NCBI GenBank assembly: GCA_964459805.1
Contig: CAYWOD010000076.1
Span: forward strand, 1 to 15,046
Direction of reading: 5' to 3'
Length of the DNA: 15,046 nt
Source of the DNA: DAOVRL01 sp964459805
GTDB taxonomy: Bacteria > Planctomycetota > Phycisphaerae > Sedimentisphaerales > Anaerobacaceae
The notes beneath the pieces are model-generated. The model did not search any database. It was given only the letters and a program-made list of their open reading frames with translations, and was not told the origin of the DNA. Position numbers and translations under genes: made by a program. Below are positions 8,102 to 15,046 of the stretch, one piece after another; position 1 is the first letter of the stretch; each line of letters starts with the position of its first letter.

Positions 8102-10012
8102 ATGCAAGCTAAAGAAAGTTGGCTCCCTGAAATCACGGTTAAGGCGGTTGTTTTGGGTGTGGTGCTTTCGGTTGTGTTAGCGGCGGCCAATGCCTATCTC
8201 GGGCTGTTCGCGGGGATGACGGTTTCTGCGTCGATACCTGCGGCGGTTGTTTCGATGGGCGTGCTGAGATTGTTTCGGCGGAGCAATATCTTAGAGAACA
8301 ACATCGTCCAGACGGCGGCGTCGGCGGGCGAATCTCTGGCGGCCGGGGTGATATTTACTCTGCCGGCGCTGGTGATTATGGGCACGTGGGACAGCTTCAG
8401 CTTCAAGTGGGTGGCGATAATTGCCGGATTCGGCGGGGTATTGGGGGTGCTGTTTACGATACCGCTGCGGCGGTCGCTGATTGTTGAAGGCAAGCTCAAG
8501 TTCCCTGAAGGTATAGCAACGGCTGAGGTCCTTGAGACTGGCCAGGAAGGCGGCAAGGGTGTTTTGTGTATCGCCAAGGCGGCGATTGCGAGCGGACTGT
8601 TCAAGATTGGTGCCGGTGGATTAGGGCTGTGGCCCGAGATAGTCGAAGGTGCCAAAGGGATAGGGGGTTCAATTGCGTATTTCGGCTCGAACCTGAGCCC
8701 GGCACTGCTTTCGGTCGGATACATAGTGGGCTTGAACATCGCCGTGTTGATATTCATAGGCGGATTCTGCAACTGGCTGATTGCGATACCGATTTGTGCG
8801 GCGATTCAGGGTCGACCGGCTGAGGCCGAGACTGTGGTTGAATGGGCACACCAGATATGGTCGTCTCAGACGCGGTATATCGGTGTCGGGGGGATGCTGG
8901 TCGGCGGGCTCTGGACGATCTTTCATATGCGGACGTCACTATTGAGCGGGATAACGAGCGGGCTAAAAGCGTATCGTAATGTGACCGGCGGGCAAACTGA
9001 CATCGCCAGGACGGAAAAAGATATGCCGATGAAGTGGATTCTGATCCTTATAATCGGCTCTGTTGTGCCTTTGTTCCTGCTGTATCAGGTGTTTGTCCAG
9101 CAGGTGCACGTATCGCTGACCATGGCGGCGATAATGTTAGTGACGGGATTTGTGTTCTCTGCGGTGGCCGGTTATATGGCCGGCTTGGTGGGGTCATCGA
9201 ATAATCCGATATCGGGTGTGACTATCGCGACGGTTCTGGTTTCTTCGCTGCTTCTGGTTGTGTTGATGGGGGCCGGTGCCAAGAACGGCCCAGCCGCAGC
9301 CATCATTATCGGCAGCGTCGTCTGCTGTGCGGCGGCGATAGCGGGCGACAATATGCAGGACTTAAAGGCTGGGTATATCGTCAAGGCGACGCCGTGGAAG
9401 CAGCAGGTGATGCAGCTTGTCGGGACGGTATCGGCGGCTCTGGTGCTGGCGCCGGTGATGATACTTTTGCAGGAGGCCTACGGTTTTGCAGGCCAGGCCA
9501 ATGCCGGTCGGAAGGCGCTGGCGGCGCCGCAGGCGAATTTGATGGCTTCGGTTGCCAAAGGCGTCTTTGAGGGCGGCCTTCCGTGGAATTATGTCTATAT
9601 GGGGATGGTGGTTGCGGCAGGCGTGATAGCGCTGGATTTGTACCTGCAGAAACGGGGCAGCTCGTTTCGGACCCCGGTGCTCGCGGTCGCGATAGGGTTT
9701 TATCTCCCGTTTGAATTGTCGGTGCCGATTTTTGCCGGCGGGCTGATACACCACGCCCTCAAGAGCTACAACAAAAGGCAAAACAGCGATGCCGAAGAGG
9801 TCGAGGGCTCGAGTCGAAGCGGGCTGCTGTTTGCTTCGGGGCTGATTACAGGCGAGGCGCTGATGGGCATCCTGATGGCGATACCCATTGTGATTCTGGC
9901 CAAGAAGAATATATCGCTGCCGCTGTGGGAAATGCCGAAGGGCTCGATTGTGGGCATCGTTTTGCTTGTGGGCGTGGCATACTGGCTGTATCGCACTGCA
10001 AAGGAACAATAG
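8102..10012 (+). CDS. OPT-family oligopeptide transporter, first copy
   Basis: Inner-membrane carrier of 636 residues, predicted to import short peptides by secondary transport; bacterial OPT substrates are poorly defined and may include metal chelates. The sequence is almost wholly hydrophobic segments joined by short loops. Family motifs include NAYLGLFAGMT (30-40), ENNIVQTAASAGESLAAG, FPEGIATAEVL, SSNNPISGVTIAT and GDNMQDLKAGYIVKATPWKQQ (from about 415). The ATG at 8102 is chosen because AAGGA at 8091-8095 precedes it by 6 bases; the frame stays open upstream, but only by overlapping the end of the methyltransferase gene. It is 31 bases after the methyltransferase stop and on the same strand, so it could be co-transcribed with it. 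Together with the upstream peptidases this suggests peptide uptake. Confidence 0.93.
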   Translation: MQAKESWLPEITVKAVVLGVVLSVVLAAANAYLGLFAGMTVSASIPAAVVSMGVLRLFRRSNILENNIVQTAASAGESLAAGVIFTLPALVIMGTWDSFSFKWVAIIAGFGGVLGVLFTIPLRRSLIVEGKLKFPEGIATAEVLETGQEGGKGVLCIAKAAIASGLFKIGAGGLGLWPEIVEGAKGIGGSIAYFGSNLSPALLSVGYIVGLNIAVLIFIGGFCNWLIAIPICAAIQGRPAEAETVVEWAHQIWSSQTRYIGVGGMLVGGLWTIFHMRTSLLSGITSGLKAYRNVTGGQTDIARTEKDMPMKWILILIIGSVVPLFLLYQVFVQQVHVSLTMAAIMLVTGFVFSAVAGYMAGLVGSSNNPISGVTIATVLVSSLLLVVLMGAGAKNGPAAAIIIGSVVCCAAAIAGDNMQDLKAGYIVKATPWKQQVMQLVGTVSAALVLAPVMILLQEAYGFAGQANAGRKALAAPQANLMASVAKGVFEGGLPWNYVYMGMVVAAGVIALDLYLQKRGSSFRTPVLAVAIGFYLPFELSVPIFAGGLIHHALKSYNKRQNSDAEEVEGSSRSGLLFASGLITGEALMGILMAIPIVILAKKNISLPLWEMPKGSIVGIVLLVGVAYWLYRTAKEQ

Positions 10013-10013
10013 G

Positions 10014-10032
10014 AGGCCGGATAAGACGGCCT
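10014..10032. terminator. Possible bidirectional terminator hairpin between convergent genes
   Basis: AGGCCG (10014-10019) pairs with CGGCCT (10027-10032) around a 7-base loop, starting just after the OPT stop codon. It sits in the 75-base gap between convergent genes, where a shared terminator is expected. On the plus strand no T-run follows. On the minus strand the stem is followed by a modestly T-rich stretch (TCCTATTGTTCC), so it may serve the LRR gene better. The stem is short and the call is tentative. Confidence 0.4.
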
Positions 10033-10087
10033 GATGAAGAGATGATCAAACGTCTGTCGTACGCGCAAAAGGCATGCCGGCCGTCGA

Positions 10088-10942
10088 TCACTTGTAAGTA
10101 ACTTCTACATTGGGCATTGCCGATTCCAAATCAGCAATGCCCTCGGCTGTAACACCCGTCCCGACAAGCCCCAACTTACTAAGCCCCTTGAGTGACTTCA
10201 AGTGCACAAGACCCGCATCCGTCACCCGTGTCCCGTTGAGGCTCAGCGATCGCAGATTCTTGAGCTTCTTGACATGCACCAGACCCGCATCGCTAACCTT
10301 CGTCACAGTCAATACCAATGTCCTCAACTCTGTCAATCCACTCAGATGAGCCAAACCTTCGTCGGTCACCTCCGTCTCGTTCAGGTCCAGCATTCGCAGA
10401 TTCTTGAGCTTCTTGAGATACACCAGCCCCGCATCGCTCACCTTCGTATCAGCCAAATACAATTCCTTCAACCCAGTCAATTCGCTCAGGTGCGACAGGC
10501 CCGAATCCCCAACCATCGTGTTGTACAGGGACAGGATTTGCAGCTTCGTCAATCCCTCCAAATGCACCATCCCCGCGTCACTTATCTTCGGACCAGCCAG
10601 CAACACCGCACGAAGCGTATTAACCTTTCCAACAACCGCCATATCCTCATCGGTCACCCTCCCCGAGGAGAACCAAACGGGCCGTCTCAGCGCAGGCAGA
10701 TTATATTTATCCACCAGCTTCACATACCATCCCGGGCCCCAGACCTCCTCATCATAAGCCCCCGCGTACTCGCCCGCCATAGCCCTCAGTTGCTCGCGAA
10801 GTCCTTGCTGCCTGAAAAAGAACACCCACGCCATCGCCCCTACAACCAGAACCGCAAACAGCAAAATCCACCACTTCCACCTACGCCCGCGACGCCCACC
10901 CCCGCGAACCTCCTCAACCTCATTCCCTTCAGGCTCGTTCAT
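10088..10942 (-). CDS. Membrane-anchored leucine-rich repeat protein
   Basis: Protein of 284 residues with no enzyme motif; LRR domains usually bind other proteins. A basic N-terminal stretch (RGGGRRGRRWKWW) precedes one transmembrane segment (about 22-43). By the positive-inside rule the remainder lies outside the cytoplasm. After a linker come seven consecutive 24-residue repeats (about 95-262), the first degenerate, with the pattern (K/R)V(S/T)DAGLxHLxxLxxLxxLxLxxT, and a capping half-repeat to the end. This form is abundant in planctomycetes. The ATG at 10942 is preferred; an in-frame TTG at 10978 adds 12 residues, and neither has a clear ribosome binding site. It is last in the leftward series, 89 bases after the cysteine peptidase gene. 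A partner in the envelope peptidase system is possible but unsupported. Confidence 0.85.
   Translation of the reverse strand: MNEPEGNEVEEVRGGGRRGRRWKWWILLFAVLVVGAMAWVFFFRQQGLREQLRAMAGEYAGAYDEEVWGPGWYVKLVDKYNLPALRRPVWFSSGRVTDEDMAVVGKVNTLRAVLLAGPKISDAGMVHLEGLTKLQILSLYNTMVGDSGLSHLSELTGLKELYLADTKVSDAGLVYLKKLKNLRMLDLNETEVTDEGLAHLSGLTELRTLVLTVTKVSDAGLVHVKKLKNLRSLSLNGTRVTDAGLVHLKSLKGLSKLGLVGTGVTAEGIADLESAMPNVEVTYK
10230..10444 (-). repeat. 144-bp higher-order duplication within the LRR gene
   Basis: The stretch 10230-10300 matches 10374-10444 at about 61 of 71 bases counted by hand, at an offset of exactly 144 bases, or two 24-codon repeats. The intervening repeats correspond to a second, less similar pair. 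This indicates that a two-repeat unit was duplicated in tandem. The protein repeats show the same alternation: the third and fifth both read KVSDAGLV...KKLKNLR, while the second and fourth share a different pattern. Confidence 0.7.
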
Positions 10943-11031
10943 GTCTGCGTACCCAAAGTCTGCTTGAACATTTGCCAATTCGCGTTTCGGTCATTGTTTC
11001 GGATTTCGATGGTTGTATCAAAGCCATCGCC

Positions 11032-12453
11032 CTATTGCACGAACGACCAGACCGGGTCCCACGCGGGCAATTTTTTGGCAGGCTGCTCGAAGATCTTCAG
11101 CACCTCTTCGGGGACGTGCTTCTTCTTAACGATCACGTTATAGACATTCGTATCGAACCACGTATCGTAGAGCGTCCAGAGACCATCGGTGCCTTTATCT
11201 TTGCCCCAGCTATTCTCAACCAGCCACTTCACCGGCTTGCCCTGCCGCATATCGACCCCCACAAAAACCATCGCATGAGTCGGCGCGCTCTCGCGGAACA
11301 GCGAGCGCTCGGCCTTGCTCATACTCATATCCGTCCCGTAAATCGAATCGTAGTCGAACATCCCCATGGCCATTATCCCGTGCTCTCTGCTCTGGTCCTT
11401 GCCGACGTCGCACCCAAACCAAACAGGCTCATCGTCAAGCACCGCCTTCGACGCGATCTCTTTTAGCACCTCGATCTTAACGTTCGCAAAGTGATTGTCG
11501 TCCCCGTCACGGATATTCCTCGTAAGATTGATACTGTAATGCCTGCCGTACCCCTTCGACGGATCGTTGAACAGATTCACATACTCCCTCATATCGGCCC
11601 CCACGAGCTCCTCGAAGAACCCCTTAGGCGTGTACGTCTTGGCCTCACTGACAACCGAATTAGCATCCTCGAATCGCCACTCGAATTTCTTCGGCGGCTC
11701 ACCCAAGTTCATCACTAACATCCGATATACCTCGCCGAGCATCTTGGTCTTCTCCGTTCGCATTTTCCTGACCGGCTTTCTGTCTTCGTTCATCTTGCGA
11801 AGCTTGACGGCGTCGGCCCTAAGCTTCCTGCCGATAATCGCATTCATCCGGCTGGTGCTGCCCGAGCTGTTCGTCTCGGGCATAATCTCCTGCGGGACCA
11901 CCCCATACTTCTCCACAAGATTGACAACATTTTCCCAGTACCCGCCGTCGGGGATGGGCTTGCGAAGTATAAACTCCATCTCCCGGTCTAACATATCGCG
12001 TTTCCGAAATTCGATGATATTCTCCAGGAAGCAATTTGCCTTTTCGAGTTTGTCCCAGAACGCTAAATAATTCTGCGACAGCTCGAATTCTTTCAGATTG
12101 TGTTTCTGGATTACGATGGGCCGCAGAGTATTGAGCCCCGCAAACAACCAGCATCGGCCGCTGCTTTTCTGGTTGGTGACGCCCTTGGTTTTGATCTTGT
12201 GGCTGAACAGATCGTTGTGCTCTCTTAGGATATCGCGATTGAGGGCGAGGCTGGTGATGTCGTTGTTGGTGATGGAGTTGTACATCGCCCTGGTATGGGT
12301 GTCCATTTTGAATGCCGAGCGAATCTTGTCGATGGTCCGGTCGGTCAATGCACCCCTGGGGCCAGGCCCGGCGTCTGCAAAGACAGACGATGCAATCAGG
12401 GTTAGAGCCAAGACGGCTGCAGTTGCGGTTCTGTAATTTCGTACGGCTTTCAT
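11032..12453 (-). CDS. Exported bleomycin hydrolase/aminopeptidase C-like cysteine peptidase (family C1B)
   Basis: Papain-fold cysteine peptidase of 473 residues, expected to remove N-terminal residues from peptides. The active-site set is C101 in NQKSSGRCWLF, H393 in THAMVFVGVD and N414 in ENSWG; the sequence around the cysteine is close to PepC and bleomycin hydrolase. The well-known members of this family are cytoplasmic, but this protein has an N-terminal signal peptide (a hydrophobic stretch ending near SSVFADA), so it is probably exported. The ATG at 12453 is selected because AAAGGAG (complement of 12459-12465) lies 5 bases upstream. The in-frame GTG at 12459 overlaps that site and is ruled out. 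It follows the small membrane protein by 32 bases and precedes the LRR gene, all on the same strand. The fold and residues are clear; the exact specificity is not. Confidence 0.9.
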   Translation of the reverse strand: MKAVRNYRTATAAVLALTLIASSVFADAGPGPRGALTDRTIDKIRSAFKMDTHTRAMYNSITNNDITSLALNRDILREHNDLFSHKIKTKGVTNQKSSGRCWLFAGLNTLRPIVIQKHNLKEFELSQNYLAFWDKLEKANCFLENIIEFRKRDMLDREMEFILRKPIPDGGYWENVVNLVEKYGVVPQEIMPETNSSGSTSRMNAIIGRKLRADAVKLRKMNEDRKPVRKMRTEKTKMLGEVYRMLVMNLGEPPKKFEWRFEDANSVVSEAKTYTPKGFFEELVGADMREYVNLFNDPSKGYGRHYSINLTRNIRDGDDNHFANVKIEVLKEIASKAVLDDEPVWFGCDVGKDQSREHGIMAMGMFDYDSIYGTDMSMSKAERSLFRESAPTHAMVFVGVDMRQGKPVKWLVENSWGKDKGTDGLWTLYDTWFDTNVYNVIVKKKHVPEEVLKIFEQPAKKLPAWDPVWSFVQ

Positions 12454-12458
12454 AGTCA

Positions 12459-12465
12459 CTCCTTT
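12459..12465 (-). promoter_or_regulatory. Ribosome binding site that fixes the cysteine peptidase start
   Basis: The complement reads AAAGGAG, 5 bases before the ATG at 12453. The alternative GTG at 12459 overlaps this site, so the ATG is the real start. The same AAAGGAGTG string precedes the metallopeptidase gene at 3851-3859. Confidence 0.75.
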
Positions 12466-12485
12466 GGTCGAGAGGGTTAAACGTG

Positions 12486-13025
12486 CTATTCGGATGCGGC
12501 CTTCAGTTGACGGATTTTCCCAAGGCTGTCGATGAATTGCTCGCGGGCCTTATCGAGATATGCGTTGACCTCATCGACATAGCCGTCGGCCGACGCCGAC
12601 CAGACGCGGTTGAGATAGCGCTCCCCCGCGGCGAAACTGCTCATCACATCACCGTAGGCGCTCAGTCCGTACAAGTGCGCTATGCTTTGACGGGCATCGA
12701 CAAAGCTCGTTCGGTCTTCGAGGAACAGCTCATCTACCTTATGACGAACATCGTACGTCCCTATCGATTCCTTCTCCTTGCCCAGTTGCTTCATATTCTC
12801 CACGATGCTTCCCAAAGCCGTCTCAATAGACTCGATGCTGGCAGCCAGTTTCCCTTCCGACGTACTCGCCTGCTTCTCGCTGGCTCGAACGATCGCCACA
12901 CCTCCAGCCCCAAACGCCAGCGCACCGGCATAATACCCCCACTGCACCTCATCTTTGTCCGTCACAGACGCCAGAGCCCCTCCCAAAAAGCCAGCCGTTA
13001 TCAATAAGTATCCGAGATTCTTCAT
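12486..13025 (-). CDS. Small membrane protein of unknown function between the OPT and cysteine peptidase genes
   Basis: I do not recognise a family. The 179-residue protein begins with two hydrophobic segments (about 5-20 and 28-46) with a short charged turn between them, which would form a membrane hairpin. A Lys/Glu-rich helical stretch (about 48-85, ASEKQASTSEGKLA onward) may form a coiled coil, and a soluble, probably helical C-terminus follows. There is no cysteine and no catalytic motif. It starts 18 bases after the stop of the second OPT gene and ends 32 bases before the cysteine peptidase gene, so it is almost certainly in the same transcript. No ribosome binding site is evident at the ATG, which suggests translational coupling to the OPT gene. 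A role as an accessory of the transporter is a guess from position only. Confidence 0.7.
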   Translation of the reverse strand: MKNLGYLLITAGFLGGALASVTDKDEVQWGYYAGALAFGAGGVAIVRASEKQASTSEGKLAASIESIETALGSIVENMKQLGKEKESIGTYDVRHKVDELFLEDRTSFVDARQSIAHLYGLSAYGDVMSSFAAGERYLNRVWSASADGYVDEVNAYLDKAREQFIDSLGKIRQLKAASE

Positions 13026-13043
13026 AATAATTGCTTGTTTTGT

Positions 13044-14798
13044 CTAATTCTTCGCAAGCGCATGGATAAAGTAATAAAGCGCAAAACCTACCCCAACCAT
13101 TGCTTCTCCAACAATAAGACCCGCAGCCACCGGGACCCCCACTTCTTCACTGAACTGCCGTCCCCTCCACTTATCGACCGCAAATCGCAGCACGGTCCCG
13201 ATACTATACGTCAGAACCACGGCGAACGACAGATAGAACCCAAGACCAACTAAAATGCCCAACCCACCGATACCACTGGCGCTGAGAACTATCCCCAGAC
13301 CCGCCCCCGCAATATACTTGTGTACCGGTACGTCATTACCGAGAACGCTTTCAATCACACTTGCCAGAGCCCGTCCCTGCGGTGCTGGAAGACGTTCGCT
13401 GCCCAGTTTGTAAGCGTTGTGCAGCACAAATATCAGAGATAGTACCACAATCGGCCCCAACCACGTCGCCAGAAACTGCCCAGTCTGCTGCTTCTTCGGT
13501 GATGCCCCCACCAGATATCCCGTTTTCAGATCGAGCATCAAATCCGTCGCCTGCGACATCGCAACACACGCCGCCGCACCCACCATTATCGACGCAATAA
13601 TCGCCCCCGTGCCGCCCTCGTCGATCCCTTTGCTGATGATAATCAAAATCGTTACGGCAATTAGCGTCATCCCGCTCAGTGGCGACCAGTTCGTCCGACC
13701 GATGCACTCCGAGAGGATCACCCCCGCAACCCATATCCACAACGTCCCAAGCACCGCCATAATCCCCGCCGTCATCCAATCCATCTCTTTAACCGATGTC
13801 AACGCCACGATAAAAAGCAAAATCGCCGCCCCCACGATACCGACATACAAAAACTTGATCGGCATCTCGTCCTTCGACAGCCCCGACTTCGTCTTCGCCG
13901 CCGACTGCATACTCCGAACAGCACTGACAATCAGAGGCAAAGCAAGCACGATCCCCGCAACGGCCCCTCCGATAAGCATCCCAATCCCGACAGGCTGAAA
14001 TACTAAATCACGCAGATACTTAGGCATCGTCTTCTCGATAACATTGAGTTCATCAGGTGTAGGCAGCAACCCTTTGGCCGCCAGGATCGGAGCAAGAACC
14101 CAGTAACACACGAACCCGCCGATAACAAACGAAATGCCCCCTTTCCCGGAAATGAATCCTACACCGATTGTCAGCAAAGAAACGTACCAAATACCGTTCA
14201 TATACTTCGGCATCCCCAACTGCTCTCCAAGGTTCCAATACTCAAACCCCGTCAACTGGCTCGCCAAATGAACGCCCCCACTTAGCGCAATACCTGATAG
14301 AAGCAATATTGCCTTATGCACCCCTGCTCCGGGCGACTTCAGAATCGTCGCAACCGCGACGCCGCCGGGATAGGTGAGGCGCTCGAAGTCGATCATCTGC
14401 TTGCGAAGCGGGATGATAAAGGCAATCCCAAGAATGCCGCCCGCAATACACGAAAAGATCATCAAAATGCTGTTGAACTCCTCCACGCCCAGAATGAACA
14501 GCGCCGGCACAGTAAACATCAGCCCCGCTGACGCACTGTTCACTGCACTGGCGATCGTCTGGTTGATATTGTTCTCGACAATGCTGGTCCGCCCCAGAAT
14601 CCCCCGCAGAATCCCGAATCCCAAAATAGCCGCAATCTCCGAACCTTCTATCGAGAATCCCAGAATCAAGCTCGCATACCCGATACTAACCGCAATCAGT
14701 ATCCCCAGTCCGTAGCCTACCAGAACCGAAGTGAGCGTGAGTTCTGGATAAGGTCCGGTGCGGATGATCCTTTTTCCCGGGCTATCGTTGTCAGCCAC
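13044..14798 (-). CDS. OPT-family oligopeptide transporter, second diverged copy
   Basis: Inner-membrane carrier of 584 residues, homologous along its length to the OPT gene at 8102-10012 but clearly diverged. Equivalent motifs are ENNINQTIASAVNSASAG, the TYPGGVAVATIL segment (in place of FPEGIATAEVL), GRTNWSPLSGMTLIAV, and DLMLDLKTGYLVGASPKKQQ. The NAYLG motif of the first copy is replaced by VSIGYASLI. It starts at GTG 14798: AAGGAG (complement of 14807-14812) is 8 bases upstream, whereas the in-frame TTG at 14804 is only 2 bases from it. It is the first gene of the leftward series and should share a promoter with the small membrane protein, the cysteine peptidase and perhaps the LRR gene. 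Peptide import is inferred from the family and neighbours; the substrate may differ from that of the first copy. Confidence 0.9.
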   Translation of the reverse strand: MADNDSPGKRIIRTGPYPELTLTSVLVGYGLGILIAVSIGYASLILGFSIEGSEIAAILGFGILRGILGRTSIVENNINQTIASAVNSASAGLMFTVPALFILGVEEFNSILMIFSCIAGGILGIAFIIPLRKQMIDFERLTYPGGVAVATILKSPGAGVHKAILLLSGIALSGGVHLASQLTGFEYWNLGEQLGMPKYMNGIWYVSLLTIGVGFISGKGGISFVIGGFVCYWVLAPILAAKGLLPTPDELNVIEKTMPKYLRDLVFQPVGIGMLIGGAVAGIVLALPLIVSAVRSMQSAAKTKSGLSKDEMPIKFLYVGIVGAAILLFIVALTSVKEMDWMTAGIMAVLGTLWIWVAGVILSECIGRTNWSPLSGMTLIAVTILIIISKGIDEGGTGAIIASIMVGAAACVAMSQATDLMLDLKTGYLVGASPKKQQTGQFLATWLGPIVVLSLIFVLHNAYKLGSERLPAPQGRALASVIESVLGNDVPVHKYIAGAGLGIVLSASGIGGLGILVGLGFYLSFAVVLTYSIGTVLRFAVDKWRGRQFSEEVGVPVAAGLIVGEAMVGVGFALYYFIHALAKN

Positions 14799-14806
14799 TA
14801 TCAATA

Positions 14807-14812
14807 CTCCTT
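14807..14812 (-). promoter_or_regulatory. Ribosome binding site that fixes the second OPT gene start
   Basis: The complement reads AAGGAG. The spacing is 8 bases to GTG at 14798 and only 2 bases to TTG at 14804, so the GTG is the likelier start. Confidence 0.65.
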
Positions 14813-14823
14813 AGCAACGGATA

Positions 14824-14844
14824 GGGCGGGAATCGCACCCGCTC
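14824..14844 (-). other. tRNA T-arm-like hairpin in the leader of the second OPT gene
   Basis: On the minus strand GCGGG-TGCGATT-CCCGC forms a 5-bp GC stem, extendable to 7 bp with one G-T pair, around a 7-base loop. It resembles a tRNA T-arm with one departure (TGCGA for TTCGA). No matching acceptor, D-arm or anticodon arm could be assembled upstream, so it is not called a tRNA. It ends 12 bases before the ribosome binding site and may influence translation of the OPT gene, or it may be a tRNA remnant. Confidence 0.3.
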
Positions 14845-14920
14845 AGTCGGTGAATCTTACAAGGCGGGGGTTGGGTACGCAAGAGTTTTTCGTTCATCCG
14901 GTTAATGCGTAGGTGCGCTA

Positions 14921-14928
14921 CAATTATC
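14921..14928 (-). promoter_or_regulatory. Possible -10 element for the leftward gene series
   Basis: On the minus strand GGGGGATAATTG contains GATAAT about 125 bases upstream of the OPT start codon. The same GATAATTG occurs upstream of the tricorn-like gene at 296-303. No properly spaced -35 box is visible; TTGTCT is 23 bases upstream and TTGATA only 8. Weak call. The rest of 14845-15046 contains nothing I can identify. Confidence 0.2.
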
Positions 14929-15046
14929 CCCCAGCTTATCAAGGCAGAATCAGACAACTTGGCCTGCCGAATATGGTTAAGAGAAAAATCGTTTGGGCAG
15001 ATGCTCACATTTGGGGCGTGAGGGGGGAGATTTGTGTATCTGGGGT

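Noticed and set aside
10202..11143. Rightward open frames opposite the LRR and cysteine peptidase genes
   Set aside because: They are antisense to genes with clear protein motifs, and their repetitive residues merely mirror the LRR repeats.
14800..14930. A complete tRNA gene on the minus strand
   Set aside because: The T-arm is good but the would-be acceptor partner of CCTATCC (GGATAGG) is absent, the bases flanking CTTGTAA do not pair as an anticodon stem, and no D-arm consensus is found.
14811..15008. Leftward 65-codon open frame at the right edge
   Set aside because: Its end runs through the T-arm-like hairpin (the frame reads SGCDSRP there, typical of spurious frames over tRNA-like sequence), and no family is recognisable.
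1..15046. CRISPR arrays, insertion sequences or integrases
   Set aside because: No spaced direct repeats of CRISPR type, no terminal inverted repeats and no transposase or integrase motifs were seen in either strand.

Overview
The window looks like chromosomal DNA from a bacterium of the Planctomycetes, most likely the Phycisphaerae or a relative. The basis is a GC-moderate sequence with long exported proteins, a bacterial tricorn-type protease, a 24-residue planctomycete-style leucine-rich repeat protein, and paired OPT-family transporters. The assignment is an inference from gene content; no rRNA or other marker gene is present.

Layout. A leader region (1-340) precedes a rightward series of five genes: an exported tricorn-like serine protease (341-3715), a lipoprotein zinc metallopeptidase of the M2/M3 type (3867-5546), a two-gene restriction-modification cassette (NucS-type nuclease 5614-7128, beta-class DNA methyltransferase 7129-8070), and an OPT oligopeptide transporter (8102-10012). 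A short convergent gap (10013-10087) contains a hairpin. A leftward series then reads from the right edge inward: a second, diverged OPT transporter (14798-13044), a small membrane protein of unknown function (13025-12486), an exported bleomycin-hydrolase/PepC-type cysteine peptidase (12453-11032), and a membrane-anchored LRR protein (10942-10088). The right edge (14799-15046) is the leader of this second series.

How the parts may work together. Three peptidases of different catalytic classes (serine, zinc, cysteine) all carry export or lipoprotein signals, and two OPT carriers flank them. The simplest reading is a peptide-scavenging locus. Extracytoplasmic oligopeptides would be trimmed by the tricorn-like protease, the metallopeptidase and the C1B peptidase, and the short products imported by the OPT carriers. 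The restriction-modification pair does not fit this theme. It sits between the metallopeptidase and its co-directional OPT gene with very short junctions, so it looks like a compact defence cassette inserted into a metabolic operon.

The part most deserving a second look is that cassette. Its nuclease ends in a domain whose catalytic residues match NucS/EndoMS in identity and spacing, but the NucS N-terminal domain is replaced by about 400 residues of a different kind. The adjacent methyltransferase points to sequence-specific restriction rather than mismatch repair.
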